Positions 10,770-20,567 of a DNA stretch of 64,000 bases are shown piece after piece (the stretch's first letter is position 1; every line of letters begins with the position of its first letter). The translations under genes were made by a program, and so were the position numbers. Below the pieces are notes generated by a model. The model worked only from the letters and a program-made list of their open reading frames with translations, had not been told where the DNA came from and made no database searches. Source of the DNA: Betaproteobacteria bacterium (GTDB lineage Bacteria; Pseudomonadota; Gammaproteobacteria; Burkholderiales; Casimicrobiaceae); NCBI GenBank assembly GCA_013298695.1, contig JAAFIS010000007.1, positions 143,438 through 207,437 of the forward strand. Reading direction: 5' to 3'.

Positions 10770-12344
10770 ATGCGCCTTTCAGATCTTCACTTCGATTCGC
10801 GTTTTCAGCGCGAACTTCCCTCAGACGCGAACTCATCGCGCCACTCGCGGCAAGTCCACGGCGCGTTGTGGTCAGACGTTGTCCCCGCGCCTGTCGGCGC
10901 GCCAGCGCTGGTCGCTTATTCACGAGAAGTTGCAGATCAGATTGGTGTCTCCGAAGAGTTACTTCGCTCACCTGATTTTGTTTCCGTGCTAGCCGGGAAC
11001 GCTTTGTTTCCGGGTACACGTCCGTTCGCAACGAATTACGGCGGACACCAGTTCGGCAACTGGGCTGGCCAGTTGGGTGATGGACGTGCAATCGCGCTGG
11101 GCGAAATCGTTACCCCAATCGGAAACAGATTTGAGTTGCAATTGAAGGGCGCGGGTTCCACGCCCTACTCTAGGCGCGCCGACGGTCGTGCCGTGTTGCG
11201 CTCTTCGATCCGCGAATTCCTGTGTTCTGAAGCAATGCATCATCTGGGAGTGCCGACCACGCGAGCATTGTCGTTAGTGTTGACGGGCGATCTCGTTGAG
11301 CGCGACATGTTCTATGACGGCAATTCGGAGATGGAGCCAGGCGCGATCGTATGTAGGGTCGCACCGTCGTTTCTGCGATTCGGTCACTTTGAGTTGCCAG
11401 CGTCTCGTGGCGAAAGCGCGCTGCTGAACACGCTCATCGACTTCACTATTCGAAACTATTTTCCTGAGCTTCTGAGCGAGCACCCGAATCGCGGCGACCG
11501 CATCATCGCTTGGTTTTCGGTGGTCTGTGCGAGAACTGCCACGCTCGTCGCGCACTGGATGCGCGTTGGCTTTGTCCACGGCGTGATGAACACCGACAAT
11601 CTGTCAGTGCTCGGGCTTACCATCGATTACGGACCGTATGGCTGGATTGATGCAGTTGATCACGGCTGGACGCCGAACACCACCGACGCGTCAGGTAAAC
11701 GTTATTGCTTTGGCCGCCAACCAGGCGTCGCGCAATGGAATCTGGCGCGATTGGGTGATGCGCTGGCAACGCTTCCCGAACTGAGTGAGGATTCACTGAG
11801 TAGCGCGCTTTCAGTGTTCGAGCGAACCTACCGTGAGGCCATTACTGAGGCCTACGGCAACAAACTTGGCCTGAACGATTGGGTCGACGAACAAGGCGAT
11901 TTGCTTGACGACTTTTTCGAATTGTGCCGCGCCGCTGAGATTGACATGACGATTTTCTTTCGCAAGCTAGCAGTTGCCGAAGGTGCCAACGATTTCGCAA
12001 CGGCTTTTTATAGCGCGGATCAATTTTTGCAGCAGCAAGCGGTGCTTATCGCTTGGTTTGCGCGCTATCAGCAGCGCGTTAACTCGGAAGGAAATTCGGA
12101 CGATCACAAAGCGGCGCGGCGTGAGCGCATGAACCGCGCAAATCCAAAATTTGTGTTGCGCAATTACTTGGCACAACAGGCCATTGATGCTGCGCACGAC
12201 GGCGACTTCACAGCGATTGAAACGCTCCACGATGTGATGCGTCGGCCCTACGATGAGCAGCCGGGGCGGGAGAGCTTCGCAGAAAAGCGACCCGAATGGG
12301 CACGCACAAAAGCGGGATGCTCGATGCTGTCGTGCAGCTCGTGA
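10770..12344 (+). CDS. selO: Protein adenylyltransferase SelO (YdiU)
   Basis: SelO is a pseudokinase-fold enzyme that transfers AMP from ATP to protein side chains (AMPylation) and is linked to redox stress. Visible features are NYGGHQFGNWAGQLGDGRA, LQLKGAGSTPYSRRADGR, FVHGVMNTDN and the metal-binding DYGPYGWIDA. The protein ends SCSS: the antepenultimate Cys stands where eukaryotic SelO has selenocysteine. The ATG at 10770 fits the family better than the GTG at 10749, which adds seven residues. It follows htpG on the same strand; the 87-bp gap has no clear terminator. Confidence 0.94.
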   Translation: MRLSDLHFDSRFQRELPSDANSSRHSRQVHGALWSDVVPAPVGAPALVAYSREVADQIGVSEELLRSPDFVSVLAGNALFPGTRPFATNYGGHQFGNWAGQLGDGRAIALGEIVTPIGNRFELQLKGAGSTPYSRRADGRAVLRSSIREFLCSEAMHHLGVPTTRALSLVLTGDLVERDMFYDGNSEMEPGAIVCRVAPSFLRFGHFELPASRGESALLNTLIDFTIRNYFPELLSEHPNRGDRIIAWFSVVCARTATLVAHWMRVGFVHGVMNTDNLSVLGLTIDYGPYGWIDAVDHGWTPNTTDASGKRYCFGRQPGVAQWNLARLGDALATLPELSEDSLSSALSVFERTYREAITEAYGNKLGLNDWVDEQGDLLDDFFELCRAAEIDMTIFFRKLAVAEGANDFATAFYSADQFLQQQAVLIAWFARYQQRVNSEGNSDDHKAARRERMNRANPKFVLRNYLAQQAIDAAHDGDFTAIETLHDVMRRPYDEQPGRESFAEKRPEWARTKAGCSMLSCSS

Positions 12345-12369
12345 ATTTTACGGCTAGTACGATGTAAAT

Positions 12370-12460
12370 CCAATTCAGTTGGGCGATCGCGTTTTATTGC
12401 ACCATACTCGATAAACTACGTAGAAAGCGCGCTTGCCCTGCTAAACCAGGCGAGTAAACG
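12370..12460. repeat. Dispersed paired-palindrome element, copy b
   Basis: The left arm is CCAATTCAGTTGGGCGAT (12370-12387). The right arm is TGCCCTGCTAAACCAGGCGA followed by GTAAACG (12434-12460). About 45 AT-rich bases with ATAAACTACGTAG separate them. Size and layout match copy a at 451-543. It fills the gap between selO and the serine protease gene. Confidence 0.6.
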
Positions 12461-12529
12461 TATGTTTAATAGCCGTTTTGCCTCGATGCAGCCGACAAAC
12501 TTGAACATCAAAAAGTAAACCATTTGGCG

Positions 12530-12557
12530 TTGACTTCGTCGAACGATTCATTACTAT
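12530..12557 (+). promoter_or_regulatory. Sigma-70-type promoter of the serine protease gene
   Basis: The -35 box TTGACT (12530-12535) and -10 box TACTAT (12552-12557) are separated by 16 bp. Transcription would begin close to 12564, only a few bases before the protease ATG at 12567, so the mRNA would be leaderless or nearly so. No Shine-Dalgarno sequence is visible, which agrees. Confidence 0.5.
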
Positions 12558-12566
12558 CGGTAACCA

Positions 12567-13391
12567 ATGAAGATCGTTCAAGCATTTCGCGAAAATTCCG
12601 CACGTTACCCAAAGGTTGCGTCGTTTCTAGCGAGTGTGCTTGGCGCGTTTTTGGTCGTAAGCGTTTATCACATCGCGGTCGCTCGCGGCCCGATGAAGGC
12701 GATCACACAAGAAGATATTGACGCTGCGGTCGAACACACTTTGACCGAAACGGTGCTGCCAGCGCCCGGTGTAAAAGCCTACGAAACCATCCTCCCTTCA
12801 GTTGTGCGCATCGAAGGCTTTCGCACCGATCCGAAAACAAAGGAAGAAAAGCAAGTGGGTGTTGGTACCGGTGTTGTCATCGTCAATGACGGAACGATCC
12901 TCACCAACCTGCATGTGGTGCAGGGCGCCGAGCGAATCAAAATAACTTTCGCAGATGGCCACGAAAGCCCCGGCATTTTTCAGGGCGCGAAACCTGAGCA
13001 CGACCTTGCGGTGGTGCGCGCTCGCGTGATACCCGATGATTTATTTGCGGCCACGATGTCGAGCACGGCAAAGCTTAAACCCGGAGATCACGTGTTTGCA
13101 GTGGGGTTCCCGTTCGGTATTGGTCCATCGCTTAGCGCGGGTGTCGTCAGCGGACTGAAGCGCGAATTTCGCTCGCCCGAGGGCGGCAATTCACTCACCA
13201 ATTTGATTCAGTTCGATGCTGCAGCGAATCCAGGCAATTCAGGCGGCCCTTTGGTCACCGCTGAAGGCGAAGTGGTTGGGATCGTAACGGCGATTCTCAA
13301 TCCCAATGAAGGTGACCGAACGTTCGTCGGTATTGGATTTGCCGTGCCCATTGAAAACGCAGCGAGTGCCGTTGGGCTCTCTCCGTTTTAG
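12567..13391 (+). CDS. HtrA/DegP-like S1C serine protease without PDZ domain
   Basis: A 274-residue trypsin-like peptidase. One N-terminal membrane segment (VASFLASVLGAFLVVSVYHI) anchors it, with the protease domain probably in the periplasm. The catalytic triad is readable: His in LTNLHVVQG, Asp in HDLAVVRA, and Ser in AANPGNSGGPL. It stops just after the protease fold (AVPIENAASAVGLSPF), so no PDZ domain is present. That makes it a stand-alone protease rather than DegP or DegS. It is followed 85 bp later by the moxR operon on the same strand. Substrates are unknown. Confidence 0.87.
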   Translation: MKIVQAFRENSARYPKVASFLASVLGAFLVVSVYHIAVARGPMKAITQEDIDAAVEHTLTETVLPAPGVKAYETILPSVVRIEGFRTDPKTKEEKQVGVGTGVVIVNDGTILTNLHVVQGAERIKITFADGHESPGIFQGAKPEHDLAVVRARVIPDDLFAATMSSTAKLKPGDHVFAVGFPFGIGPSLSAGVVSGLKREFRSPEGGNSLTNLIQFDAAANPGNSGGPLVTAEGEVVGIVTAILNPNEGDRTFVGIGFAVPIENAASAVGLSPF

Positions 13392-13476
13392 TCAAAGTCA
13401 TCAGCGAGATCCCTGCGCCCGCGGAGGCCGCTCCAGCACCATTTTTTTGCGCCACACAACAGTTAGGAAGTACCGC

Positions 13477-14493
13477 ATGAATGCAGCCATTGAATCAGCG
13501 CCTTTAATGGAGCGCGTGTTGTTCGAAGTAAAACGCGTGGTTGTGGGGCAAGATCGTTTCTTAGAACGAGTGATGATTGCGATGCTTGCGCAAGGTCACC
13601 TCCTAGTGGAAGGCGTTCCCGGGCTCGCTAAAACGTTGACCGTGAAAACGCTCGCAAACGCGGTTCAAGGCAGTTTCAAGCGTATTCAGTTCACTCCAGA
13701 TTTGGTGCCCGCTGATTTGGTGGGTACACGGATTTTCAACCAAAAAACGAGTGAATTTTCGACTTCGCTGGGTCCGGTATTCGCAAACTTGTTGCTTGCT
13801 GACGAGATCAATCGCGCGCCTGCGAAAGTGCAGAGTGCGCTGCTTGAAGTAATGCAAGAAAAACAGGTGACCATCGCGGGTGAGTCGCACAAAGTGCCTT
13901 CTCCTTTTGTAGTGATGGCAACGCAAAACCCCATTGAAACCGAAGGCACGTACCCGCTGCCGGAAGCGCAGGTGGATCGCTTTATGATGAAAGTGTTGGT
14001 GGATTATCCGAGCGCTGACGAAGAGTTTGTGATTGTTCAGCGAGTCACTGGTGAGCGCATTGACTTGGCACCGGTTGCAAGTCTTGCCGATCTTGAAGCA
14101 CTCCAGCAAACCTGTCAGCGTGTTTATGTGGATCCTGCGCTGATTCGCTACGCGGTGAAGCTGGTTGCTGCAACTCGCGATCCTTCAACCTGCGGTCTTG
14201 GTGAGCTCCGTAAATTCATCACCTACGGTTCGTCACCGCGCGGCACAATAGGGTTGATTGAGGCCTCTCGCGCGCTCGCATTGATGCGCGGGCGGATGTA
14301 CGTGCTGTCCGACGACGTCATCGACATCGCCTTCGACGTATTGCGGCATCGAATTGTGCTTTCCTACGAAGCGGTTTCCGAAGGCATCACGCCCGATCAG
14401 CTGCTAGCAAAGTGCATGGCAAAAATCACTGCGCCGGTGAAGCCAATGCAGTCAAAAGAGCAAGAACTCGCGGTTGCGGAAAAAGCGGCCTGA
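13477..14493 (+). CDS. MoxR-family AAA+ ATPase
   Basis: A MoxR ATPase of 338 residues, thought to act as a chaperone that matures or inserts metal-dependent protein complexes. Walker A is GVPGLAKT, Walker B is LLLADEINRAPAKVQ, and sensor 1 is MATQNPIETEGTYPLPEAQ, all diagnostic of the MRP subgroup. I place the start at the ATG at 13477, preceded by AGGAAG at a good distance; an upstream in-frame extension would overlap the protease gene. It is the first gene of a moxR-DUF58-VWA operon (3 bp gap to the next gene). Confidence 0.93.
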   Translation: MNAAIESAPLMERVLFEVKRVVVGQDRFLERVMIAMLAQGHLLVEGVPGLAKTLTVKTLANAVQGSFKRIQFTPDLVPADLVGTRIFNQKTSEFSTSLGPVFANLLLADEINRAPAKVQSALLEVMQEKQVTIAGESHKVPSPFVVMATQNPIETEGTYPLPEAQVDRFMMKVLVDYPSADEEFVIVQRVTGERIDLAPVASLADLEALQQTCQRVYVDPALIRYAVKLVAATRDPSTCGLGELRKFITYGSSPRGTIGLIEASRALALMRGRMYVLSDDVIDIAFDVLRHRIVLSYEAVSEGITPDQLLAKCMAKITAPVKPMQSKEQELAVAEKAA

Positions 14494-14496
14494 TCT

Positions 14497-15558
14497 ATGA
14501 AGTGGTTGCGGCTTTTTGATCCTCCGACCGCGGAGCAGGCGGACGCATCCGAGCTTGCAGCAAAGCGAGCATCGGCTAATTTGGGCGAACCAAATGCGCC
14601 GAGTAAGACCAAAAAGTTTGGCGCGGCGGAAGCGCTTTTGCGCCGCGTTGAGTGGACAACACTTCGCCGTCTTGATGGGTTGCTACACGGCGACTACCGC
14701 ACGCTAATGCGAGGTGTAGGGCTTGATTTGAGCGACTTACGCGAGTACCAAGCGCATGACGATGTCCGACACATCGATTGGAACGTTACAGCGCGAATGC
14801 AGACACCGTACGTTCGGCAGTTTACCGAAGATCGTGATATGAACGCTTGGTTTCTGGTCGATCTTTCAGCCTCATCAAACTTCACGTCTGGAGCGAGCAG
14901 CAAGCGCGACCTAAGCATCGAATACGTGGCGATGATGGCTCGACTGCTAACGCATCATGGCAATCGCGTGGGCGCGATGCTTTATGGCAATTACGTCGAC
15001 AAAATTGTGCCACCCAAAGCCAATCGGCGACACGTCTTAGATTTGATTCACGGCATGCTGTCTCGACCGCTTCAATTGGTGAAACCGAGAGACGCATCAA
15101 GCCCCGCGCAAAGCGGAACGCAGCTGGGCGTTTTGCTTGAGCGTGCCATGCAATCTCTCAAGCGCCGAAGCACAGTGTTTATCGTGTCTGATTTTATTTC
15201 TGAAGACGGCTGGCAGTCGCACTTAACGCGACTTTGTAATCGCCATGATGTTGTGGTCGTCCGTATCGATGACCCGCTGGAGCGTGAGCTACCCAACGTC
15301 GGGTTGATGACGCTTGAAGATTCGGAAACGGGTGAGCAAATGTTTGTTGACACAACGAACGCGGCGCTGCGCACTCGCTACGCCGCACTCGCCAAAGAAC
15401 GCGAACACAAGCTCGCCACCACGTTCACACGCGCTGGCATCGATGTATTGCGCCTGGCGACTGACCAACGGTTGGTCGATAATGTGATTAGATTTGTTGA
15501 ACAACGAAAACGCGCGCCACGTCGACGCGGCGAGTTTCGAGCGAGGAGTGCCGCATGA
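14497..15558 (+). CDS. DUF58 domain protein of the MoxR operon
   Basis: A 353-residue DUF58 (PF01882) protein with a VWA-like fold. The signature is DLSDLREYQAHDDVRHIDWN followed by VRQFTEDRDMNAWFLVDLSAS. A low-complexity stretch rich in Ala and Lys covers residues ~15-45. DUF58 proteins almost always travel with MoxR and VWA-membrane proteins and are thought to be partners or substrates of the ATPase. It begins 3 bp after moxR and overlaps the next gene by four bases (ATGA), which indicates tight translational coupling. Confidence 0.9.
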   Translation: MKWLRLFDPPTAEQADASELAAKRASANLGEPNAPSKTKKFGAAEALLRRVEWTTLRRLDGLLHGDYRTLMRGVGLDLSDLREYQAHDDVRHIDWNVTARMQTPYVRQFTEDRDMNAWFLVDLSASSNFTSGASSKRDLSIEYVAMMARLLTHHGNRVGAMLYGNYVDKIVPPKANRRHVLDLIHGMLSRPLQLVKPRDASSPAQSGTQLGVLLERAMQSLKRRSTVFIVSDFISEDGWQSHLTRLCNRHDVVVVRIDDPLERELPNVGLMTLEDSETGEQMFVDTTNAALRTRYAALAKEREHKLATTFTRAGIDVLRLATDQRLVDNVIRFVEQRKRAPRRRGEFRARSAA

Positions 15559-16601
15559 CGTTTATATGGCCTCAACTCCTGTGGTTGCTAGTGCTGATCC
15601 CACTGCTCATATTGCTGTATGTCTGGCTCACGCGCCGACGCAAGAAAACGACGGTGCAATTTAGTAATTTCGCGCTGCTGAAACAAGCTATGGGCAAGCA
15701 ACCAGCGTGGAAGCGGCATCTGCCACCGGCGCTGATGTTGGTCGCCGTTGCTGCGATGTTGCTTGCTGCGGCGCGGCCGGTTACGAAAATGCAACTACCG
15801 TCGAATAAACAGACGATCATGCTTGCGATGGACGTGTCCGGCAGCATGCGCGCACAAGACGTTAAACCTTCTCGCATCGTTGCCGCACAAGATGCGGCTA
15901 AAGCGTTTCTTGCCGAACTACCGAGGCATGTTCGAGTCGGGATCGTCGCTTTTGCAGGCAGCGCGCAACTGGCGCAGATACCAACGCTTTCACGCGAGGA
16001 TTTAGTTACCGCCATTGACAGTTTTCAGCTGCAGCGCGGCACCGCTACGGGCAACGGAATCGCGCTGTCTCTAGCGACGCTGTTTCCGGACGACGGCATC
16101 GATATCAGTCAAATGCAATGGGGCGGCAGTGGGCCGCTGCCGCGCGCCCGGCCTCTCGGAGAAGCAAAAAAAGAAGAGATGAAACGTGAGCCCGTTGCAC
16201 CCGGAAGCTACACCAGCGCTGCGGTGATTATGCTCACGGACGGCCAGCGCACCACAGGTGTCGATCCAATGGAAGCCGCCAAAATGGCGGCCGACCGTGG
16301 CGTGCGTGTTTATACCGTCGGCATCGGTACGGTCAACGGCGAAACGATTGGTTTTGACGGTTGGAGCATGCGCGTTCGACTAGATGAGGAAACACTCAAG
16401 CAAATCGCCAACAGAACCGCGGCTGAGTATTACTACGCAGGCACCGCAGCCGATTTGAAGAAGGTGTACGAATCGCTTTCGTCGCGCTTGGGCGTTGAAA
16501 CAAAAGAGACAGAAATTAGCGCGATCGTCTCATTGATCGCCGCCGCGTTTGCGCTGCTCGCAGCCGGACTCTCAGTTGCGTGGTTCGGGCGGATCGCCTA
16601 G
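15555..16601 (+). CDS. BatA-like VWA-domain inner-membrane protein
   Basis: A 348-residue aerotolerance (Bat)-type protein. Two N-terminal membrane segments (LLWLLVLIPLLILLYVWL and ALMLVAVAAMLLAA) precede a von Willebrand A domain. A third segment (VSLIAAAFALLAAGLSVAW) closes the C-terminus. The metal-ion site is complete: DVSGSM, the Thr in RGTATGNG, and MLTDGQRTTG. It probably works with the MoxR ATPase and DUF58 protein upstream in an envelope maturation complex; the client is unknown. Only the BatA component is present, with no BatB/C/D genes following. Confidence 0.88.
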   Translation: MTFIWPQLLWLLVLIPLLILLYVWLTRRRKKTTVQFSNFALLKQAMGKQPAWKRHLPPALMLVAVAAMLLAAARPVTKMQLPSNKQTIMLAMDVSGSMRAQDVKPSRIVAAQDAAKAFLAELPRHVRVGIVAFAGSAQLAQIPTLSREDLVTAIDSFQLQRGTATGNGIALSLATLFPDDGIDISQMQWGGSGPLPRARPLGEAKKEEMKREPVAPGSYTSAAVIMLTDGQRTTGVDPMEAAKMAADRGVRVYTVGIGTVNGETIGFDGWSMRVRLDEETLKQIANRTAAEYYYAGTAADLKKVYESLSSRLGVETKETEISAIVSLIAAAFALLAAGLSVAWFGRIA

Positions 16602-16696
16602 TCTTTGTCCTGCTCGTTGCGCGCTGATTTTGGTTTGAGCGGCGATTCAGTGCGCAATCAGAGCGTCACAATCCTCTGCTAGAGTGGTGGGCTGTT

Positions 16697-19600
16697 ATGT
16701 ATGACCTTCGCGCCGATACTGCGCTGAAAAAATTCCTTATGCCAAATCTGAAGTTCGCCCTTTGCATGCGTGTATTCGCCCTTTTGATGCTTGGCATGTG
16801 GTTACCGAGTGCCCGCGCGCAGGTTAGCTTCACCTCAGTCGGGGCGACTTACACGCAGAACTTTGACGTGCTCGCCACGACAGGAGCGTCGGTTGCATGG
16901 GCCGACAACGCAACAATCCTCGGGTGGTATTCAAATCGCGCCACCTACAACGCCAGTACCGGTAGCTCAAACGCCGGATCGCTGTACAGCTTCGGCACTG
17001 TGGGCTCGACTGATCGAGCGCTCGGTGGCGTAGCCTCCGGGGGCACTGGTTCGATCTACTGGGCGTTGCGAGTCGCGAACAACACGGGCGTCGCGCTAAC
17101 CTCTCTAGCCGTAAGTTACTCTGGAGAACAGTGGCGCGATGGCGGTAACACAACGCCTGCAGCGCAATCGCTACAGTTGCAATATCAGGTCGCAGCCGTA
17201 GGCACCATCACCGACGCCGACACGCCGACCACTGGCTGGCTTAACGCGGCTTCACTCGGATTTTCAAGCCCCGTTCAGACCACGGTTGGCGCAGCGCTTG
17301 ATGGGAATGCGAGCACGAACCGCGCGGCCATCAGCGGAACGCTTACCGTCACAGTGCCCGTCGGCCAGGAAATCTGGCTTCGTTGGGTCGATATTAACGA
17401 TTCGGGTAACGACCACGGCTTAGCAATTGATGACGTTTCAATCACCGCTAACGGAACTACCGCTGCTGCCCCATCAATTTCTATTGATAACGTCTCACTT
17501 GCTGAGGGCGATAGCGGGACCAGCAACGCAGTTTTTAACGTGTCGTTGTCATCTGCCGCGCCTGCGGGCGGGGTAACTTTTGATATCGCCACCGCTGACG
17601 GGACAGCGACCATCGCAAACTCTGATTACGTTGCGAGATCACTCACAGCGCAATCGATTCCTGAAGGGCAAACAAGCTACCAATTCACTGTAGTGGTCAA
17701 CGGTGACTTGACCGTTGAATCGAACGAAACGTTTTTCGTAAATCTCACCAACGTGATTGGTGCGACCGTTGCTGATGGTCAAGGACAAGCAACGATCACC
17801 AACGACGACGTTTCATTAGTGCCGATCAATCAAATCCAGGGCGCGGGGGCCGCCTCTCCGCTTCTTGCTTCGAACGTAAAAACGCGGGGCATCGTTACCG
17901 CAGCGTATCCCGGATTCCGTGGGTTCTACATTCAATCGCAAGCAAGCGACGAGGATGCCGATCCAGCAACCTCGGAAGGGATCTTCGTATTTATGAATAG
18001 TGCGACGCTACCAGCCGCCGCCGCTGTCGGCAACCTTGTTGAAGTGAGCGGCATTGTTGGCGAATTCGGCACTGCTCCAACGACTGCGACACAGCTTGGC
18101 AGCAGCACTGACGTTCCAGTCGTGACGCTAATTTCGACGAGCAACGCGCTGCCGGCGCCGATTGCGGTGACCCTGCCGCTCGCTAGTTCATCTGCGCTGG
18201 AGCGCTATGAAGGCATGCGCGTGAGTTTCGCGCAGTCGCTCACGGTGTCGGGCAACTTTACGCTAGGCCGCTTTGGCGAAGTTGTTCTCTCCGCCAACGG
18301 TCGCCTTGTTAATCCGAGTAACGTGATTGACTTAAACGACGTCCCCGCCAGCGGCAACACCATTGTGGGCAGCAGCAATGTCGTTGCGATCACGGCGGCA
18401 CTCGACGCCGCGCGTTTGAATCAGGTCACGCTAGATGATGCAACGAGCGCGCAGAACCCCGACCCGGCACCCTTTGGCTTGAGCGCTGCAAATCCGCTGC
18501 GCGCAGGCTCGACTATTTCTGGTGTAACTGGCGTCGTGAATCAAATCACGCAGGGCTACCGCGTGTTGTCGGATCCAAGCAATCCGCCAGCGTTCAATCG
18601 CGCGCCGCGCCCGAGCACGCCTCCGGCCGTCGGAGGAACGTTAAAGGCTGCTGGCTTCAATGTGCTCAACTATTTCAACGGAAACGGTAGTAATCAAGAT
18701 GGCGCGGCCGGCGGATACCCGACTGCGCGTGGTGCGAATAATTTTAATGAGTTCAATCGCCAGCGCGCCAAAACCATCGCAGCGGTCAACCAGCTTGGCG
18801 CTGATGTTGTTGGCGTGATCGAAATGGAAAATGATGGAGACGCCCCCGAAAGTGCGCTTTCCGACTTGCTTAGCGGCTTAAGCGGCGTTGACGCCGCTGC
18901 GCAATGGTCGCGTGTTGCACTGCCTGCAGGATGGGGCACGCTCAACGGTAGTACCGACCAGATCACAACGCGCCTGATCTACAAAAACGCGAGTGTTGAG
19001 CCCGTTGGCGCCCCACTGTTTTGCGATAGCCCAGCGTTCGTCAATGCGCGCACACCGCTCGCGCAGGTGTTCCGTTCACGCTCGACCGGTGGCAAAGTTA
19101 TCGTCTCGATCAACCATTTCAAATCAAAGAGCTGCGGCAGCGGTCCGGATGCCGCCAGCGGTGCCGAGGCCGATCAAAATGACGGACAGAGCTGCTGGGC
19201 GCCTCGCCGTTTGGCGCAAGCTCAAGCGCTGATTTCTTGCGTATCTCAGTGGCAGACAAGCACTGGGGAAAATCGCGTTTTACTGCTCGGTGATTTCAAC
19301 GCGTATGAGCAAGAAAACGCGATTGATGCCTTCCGCGCTGCTGGCTTGGTAACGCTCATCAACGACAGTTACTCGTTTGTTTTCGACGCTCAATCGGGCG
19401 CACTCGACCATGCGATCGCCTCGCCGCAGTTGGTCTCGCAAATTACGGGCGCAGACAAATGGCACATCAACGCTGATGAACCCATAAGCCTCGACTACAA
19501 CACCGAATTCAAGACTGTCGGACAGCAAACATCGCTCTACGCTGCCGACCCGTTTCGTTCGTCCGACCACGATCCTGCGCTGGTGGGGATGAATCTCGCG

Positions 19601-20551
19601 AGCGATCCTGCTGTAGTCACAATTACCAGTGTGACCAGTGGCGCGGTGTTTGGTCAGCCGGTGAATGTCGCGGTGAGCGTGAGCGGTTTTGGTGTGCCCA
19701 CCGGTACAGTTAACGTCGCGGTAGGCACCGCTAGCTGCTCGATCACGTTGGCGGCTGGCAGCGGGAACTGCAACCTCGCCGGGATTGCGGTCGGCGCGGG
19801 TCAAACCGTTTCAGCGACCTACGCAGGCGACGTGGCCAATGGCGCGGGCAGCGATACCGATACGGTGACAGTGATCAAGGCGAACACGACGGCAACGATT
19901 ACTGCGAACACGCCGAATCCGTCAATCGTAAATTCACCGGTTAGCGTTTCGGTGTCAATCGCCCCTGTTGCGCCAGGCGCAGGCTCGCCGTCCGGAACCA
20001 TCACGGTTAGCGACGGTGCTGCGAGCTGCGTGATTTCGCTGCCTGCTTCCAGCTGCACTATCACGCCAACAACGACTGGAGTAAAGACGCTCAGTGCATC
20101 CTACGCGGGCGATGCAAGCTTTAACGCGAGTAGCGCGCCTGGCGTGTTGCAAACCGTTAATGCGGCGCCAGTGTCTCCGGTTATCACCAATCCTGCGCCG
20201 CCGCCTTCGGGTGAATCGGCCTTGCCTTATGCGTATCAGTTCACCGCGACTGGGAACGCACCGATAACGTTTAGCGTGTCCGCCGGCAGTTTGCCGCCAG
20301 GGCTCACACTTACGCCGAGTGGATTGCTCTCAGGCACGCCCACTGCGCCGGGCAGCTACACGTTCACCGTGACCGCAGCGAATGGGGTTTTGCCCAACGC
20401 CACGCAGCAAGTAAATCTTGTGGTCGGCGCAGGTGTGGGCGCACTAGCGATTCCATCGTTGAGCGCGACTTGGATAGTTGCGTTCGCTGTGCTGCTCGTG
20501 GGAATCGGCGCGATTTCTACGCGATCGCAGACCCGATCAGAGCGCACATAA
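16697..20551 (+). CDS. ExeM/NucH-type secreted nuclease with Calx-beta and Ig domains
   Basis: A 1284-residue exported DNase. Order: signal peptide ending ARA-Q (residue ~42); a beta-rich N-terminal domain (~43-250); a Calx-beta domain (~258-372: NVSLAEGDSG to TITNDD); an OB-like domain (~378-480); an endonuclease/exonuclease/phosphatase domain (~645-975) with GVIEMENDGD, INHFKSKSCG, LLGDFNAYEQ and SSDHDPALVG; two Ig-like repeats; and a putative Ig (He_PIG) domain. The C-terminus (AIPSLSATWIVAFAVLLVG, then Arg-rich) looks like an IPTL-CTERM sorting signal with IPSL in place of IPTL. It probably degrades extracellular DNA for nutrients. ATGs at 16739 or 16766 are alternative starts. Confidence 0.88.
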   Translation: MYDLRADTALKKFLMPNLKFALCMRVFALLMLGMWLPSARAQVSFTSVGATYTQNFDVLATTGASVAWADNATILGWYSNRATYNASTGSSNAGSLYSFGTVGSTDRALGGVASGGTGSIYWALRVANNTGVALTSLAVSYSGEQWRDGGNTTPAAQSLQLQYQVAAVGTITDADTPTTGWLNAASLGFSSPVQTTVGAALDGNASTNRAAISGTLTVTVPVGQEIWLRWVDINDSGNDHGLAIDDVSITANGTTAAAPSISIDNVSLAEGDSGTSNAVFNVSLSSAAPAGGVTFDIATADGTATIANSDYVARSLTAQSIPEGQTSYQFTVVVNGDLTVESNETFFVNLTNVIGATVADGQGQATITNDDVSLVPINQIQGAGAASPLLASNVKTRGIVTAAYPGFRGFYIQSQASDEDADPATSEGIFVFMNSATLPAAAAVGNLVEVSGIVGEFGTAPTTATQLGSSTDVPVVTLISTSNALPAPIAVTLPLASSSALERYEGMRVSFAQSLTVSGNFTLGRFGEVVLSANGRLVNPSNVIDLNDVPASGNTIVGSSNVVAITAALDAARLNQVTLDDATSAQNPDPAPFGLSAANPLRAGSTISGVTGVVNQITQGYRVLSDPSNPPAFNRAPRPSTPPAVGGTLKAAGFNVLNYFNGNGSNQDGAAGGYPTARGANNFNEFNRQRAKTIAAVNQLGADVVGVIEMENDGDAPESALSDLLSGLSGVDAAAQWSRVALPAGWGTLNGSTDQITTRLIYKNASVEPVGAPLFCDSPAFVNARTPLAQVFRSRSTGGKVIVSINHFKSKSCGSGPDAASGAEADQNDGQSCWAPRRLAQAQALISCVSQWQTSTGENRVLLLGDFNAYEQENAIDAFRAAGLVTLINDSYSFVFDAQSGALDHAIASPQLVSQITGADKWHINADEPISLDYNTEFKTVGQQTSLYAADPFRSSDHDPALVGMNLASDPAVVTITSVTSGAVFGQPVNVAVSVSGFGVPTGTVNVAVGTASCSITLAAGSGNCNLAGIAVGAGQTVSATYAGDVANGAGSDTDTVTVIKANTTATITANTPNPSIVNSPVSVSVSIAPVAPGAGSPSGTITVSDGAASCVISLPASSCTITPTTTGVKTLSASYAGDASFNASSAPGVLQTVNAAPVSPVITNPAPPPSGESALPYAYQFTATGNAPITFSVSAGSLPPGLTLTPSGLLSGTPTAPGSYTFTVTAANGVLPNATQQVNLVVGAGVGALAIPSLSATWIVAFAVLLVGIGAISTRSQTRSERT

Positions 20552-20567
20552 AACTATTTTCGTATAA

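Noticed and set aside
13306..13476. N-terminal extension of moxR inside the protease gene
   Set aside because: It overlaps protease codons and adds non-family sequence. The ATG at 13477 has a ribosome site and the family start.
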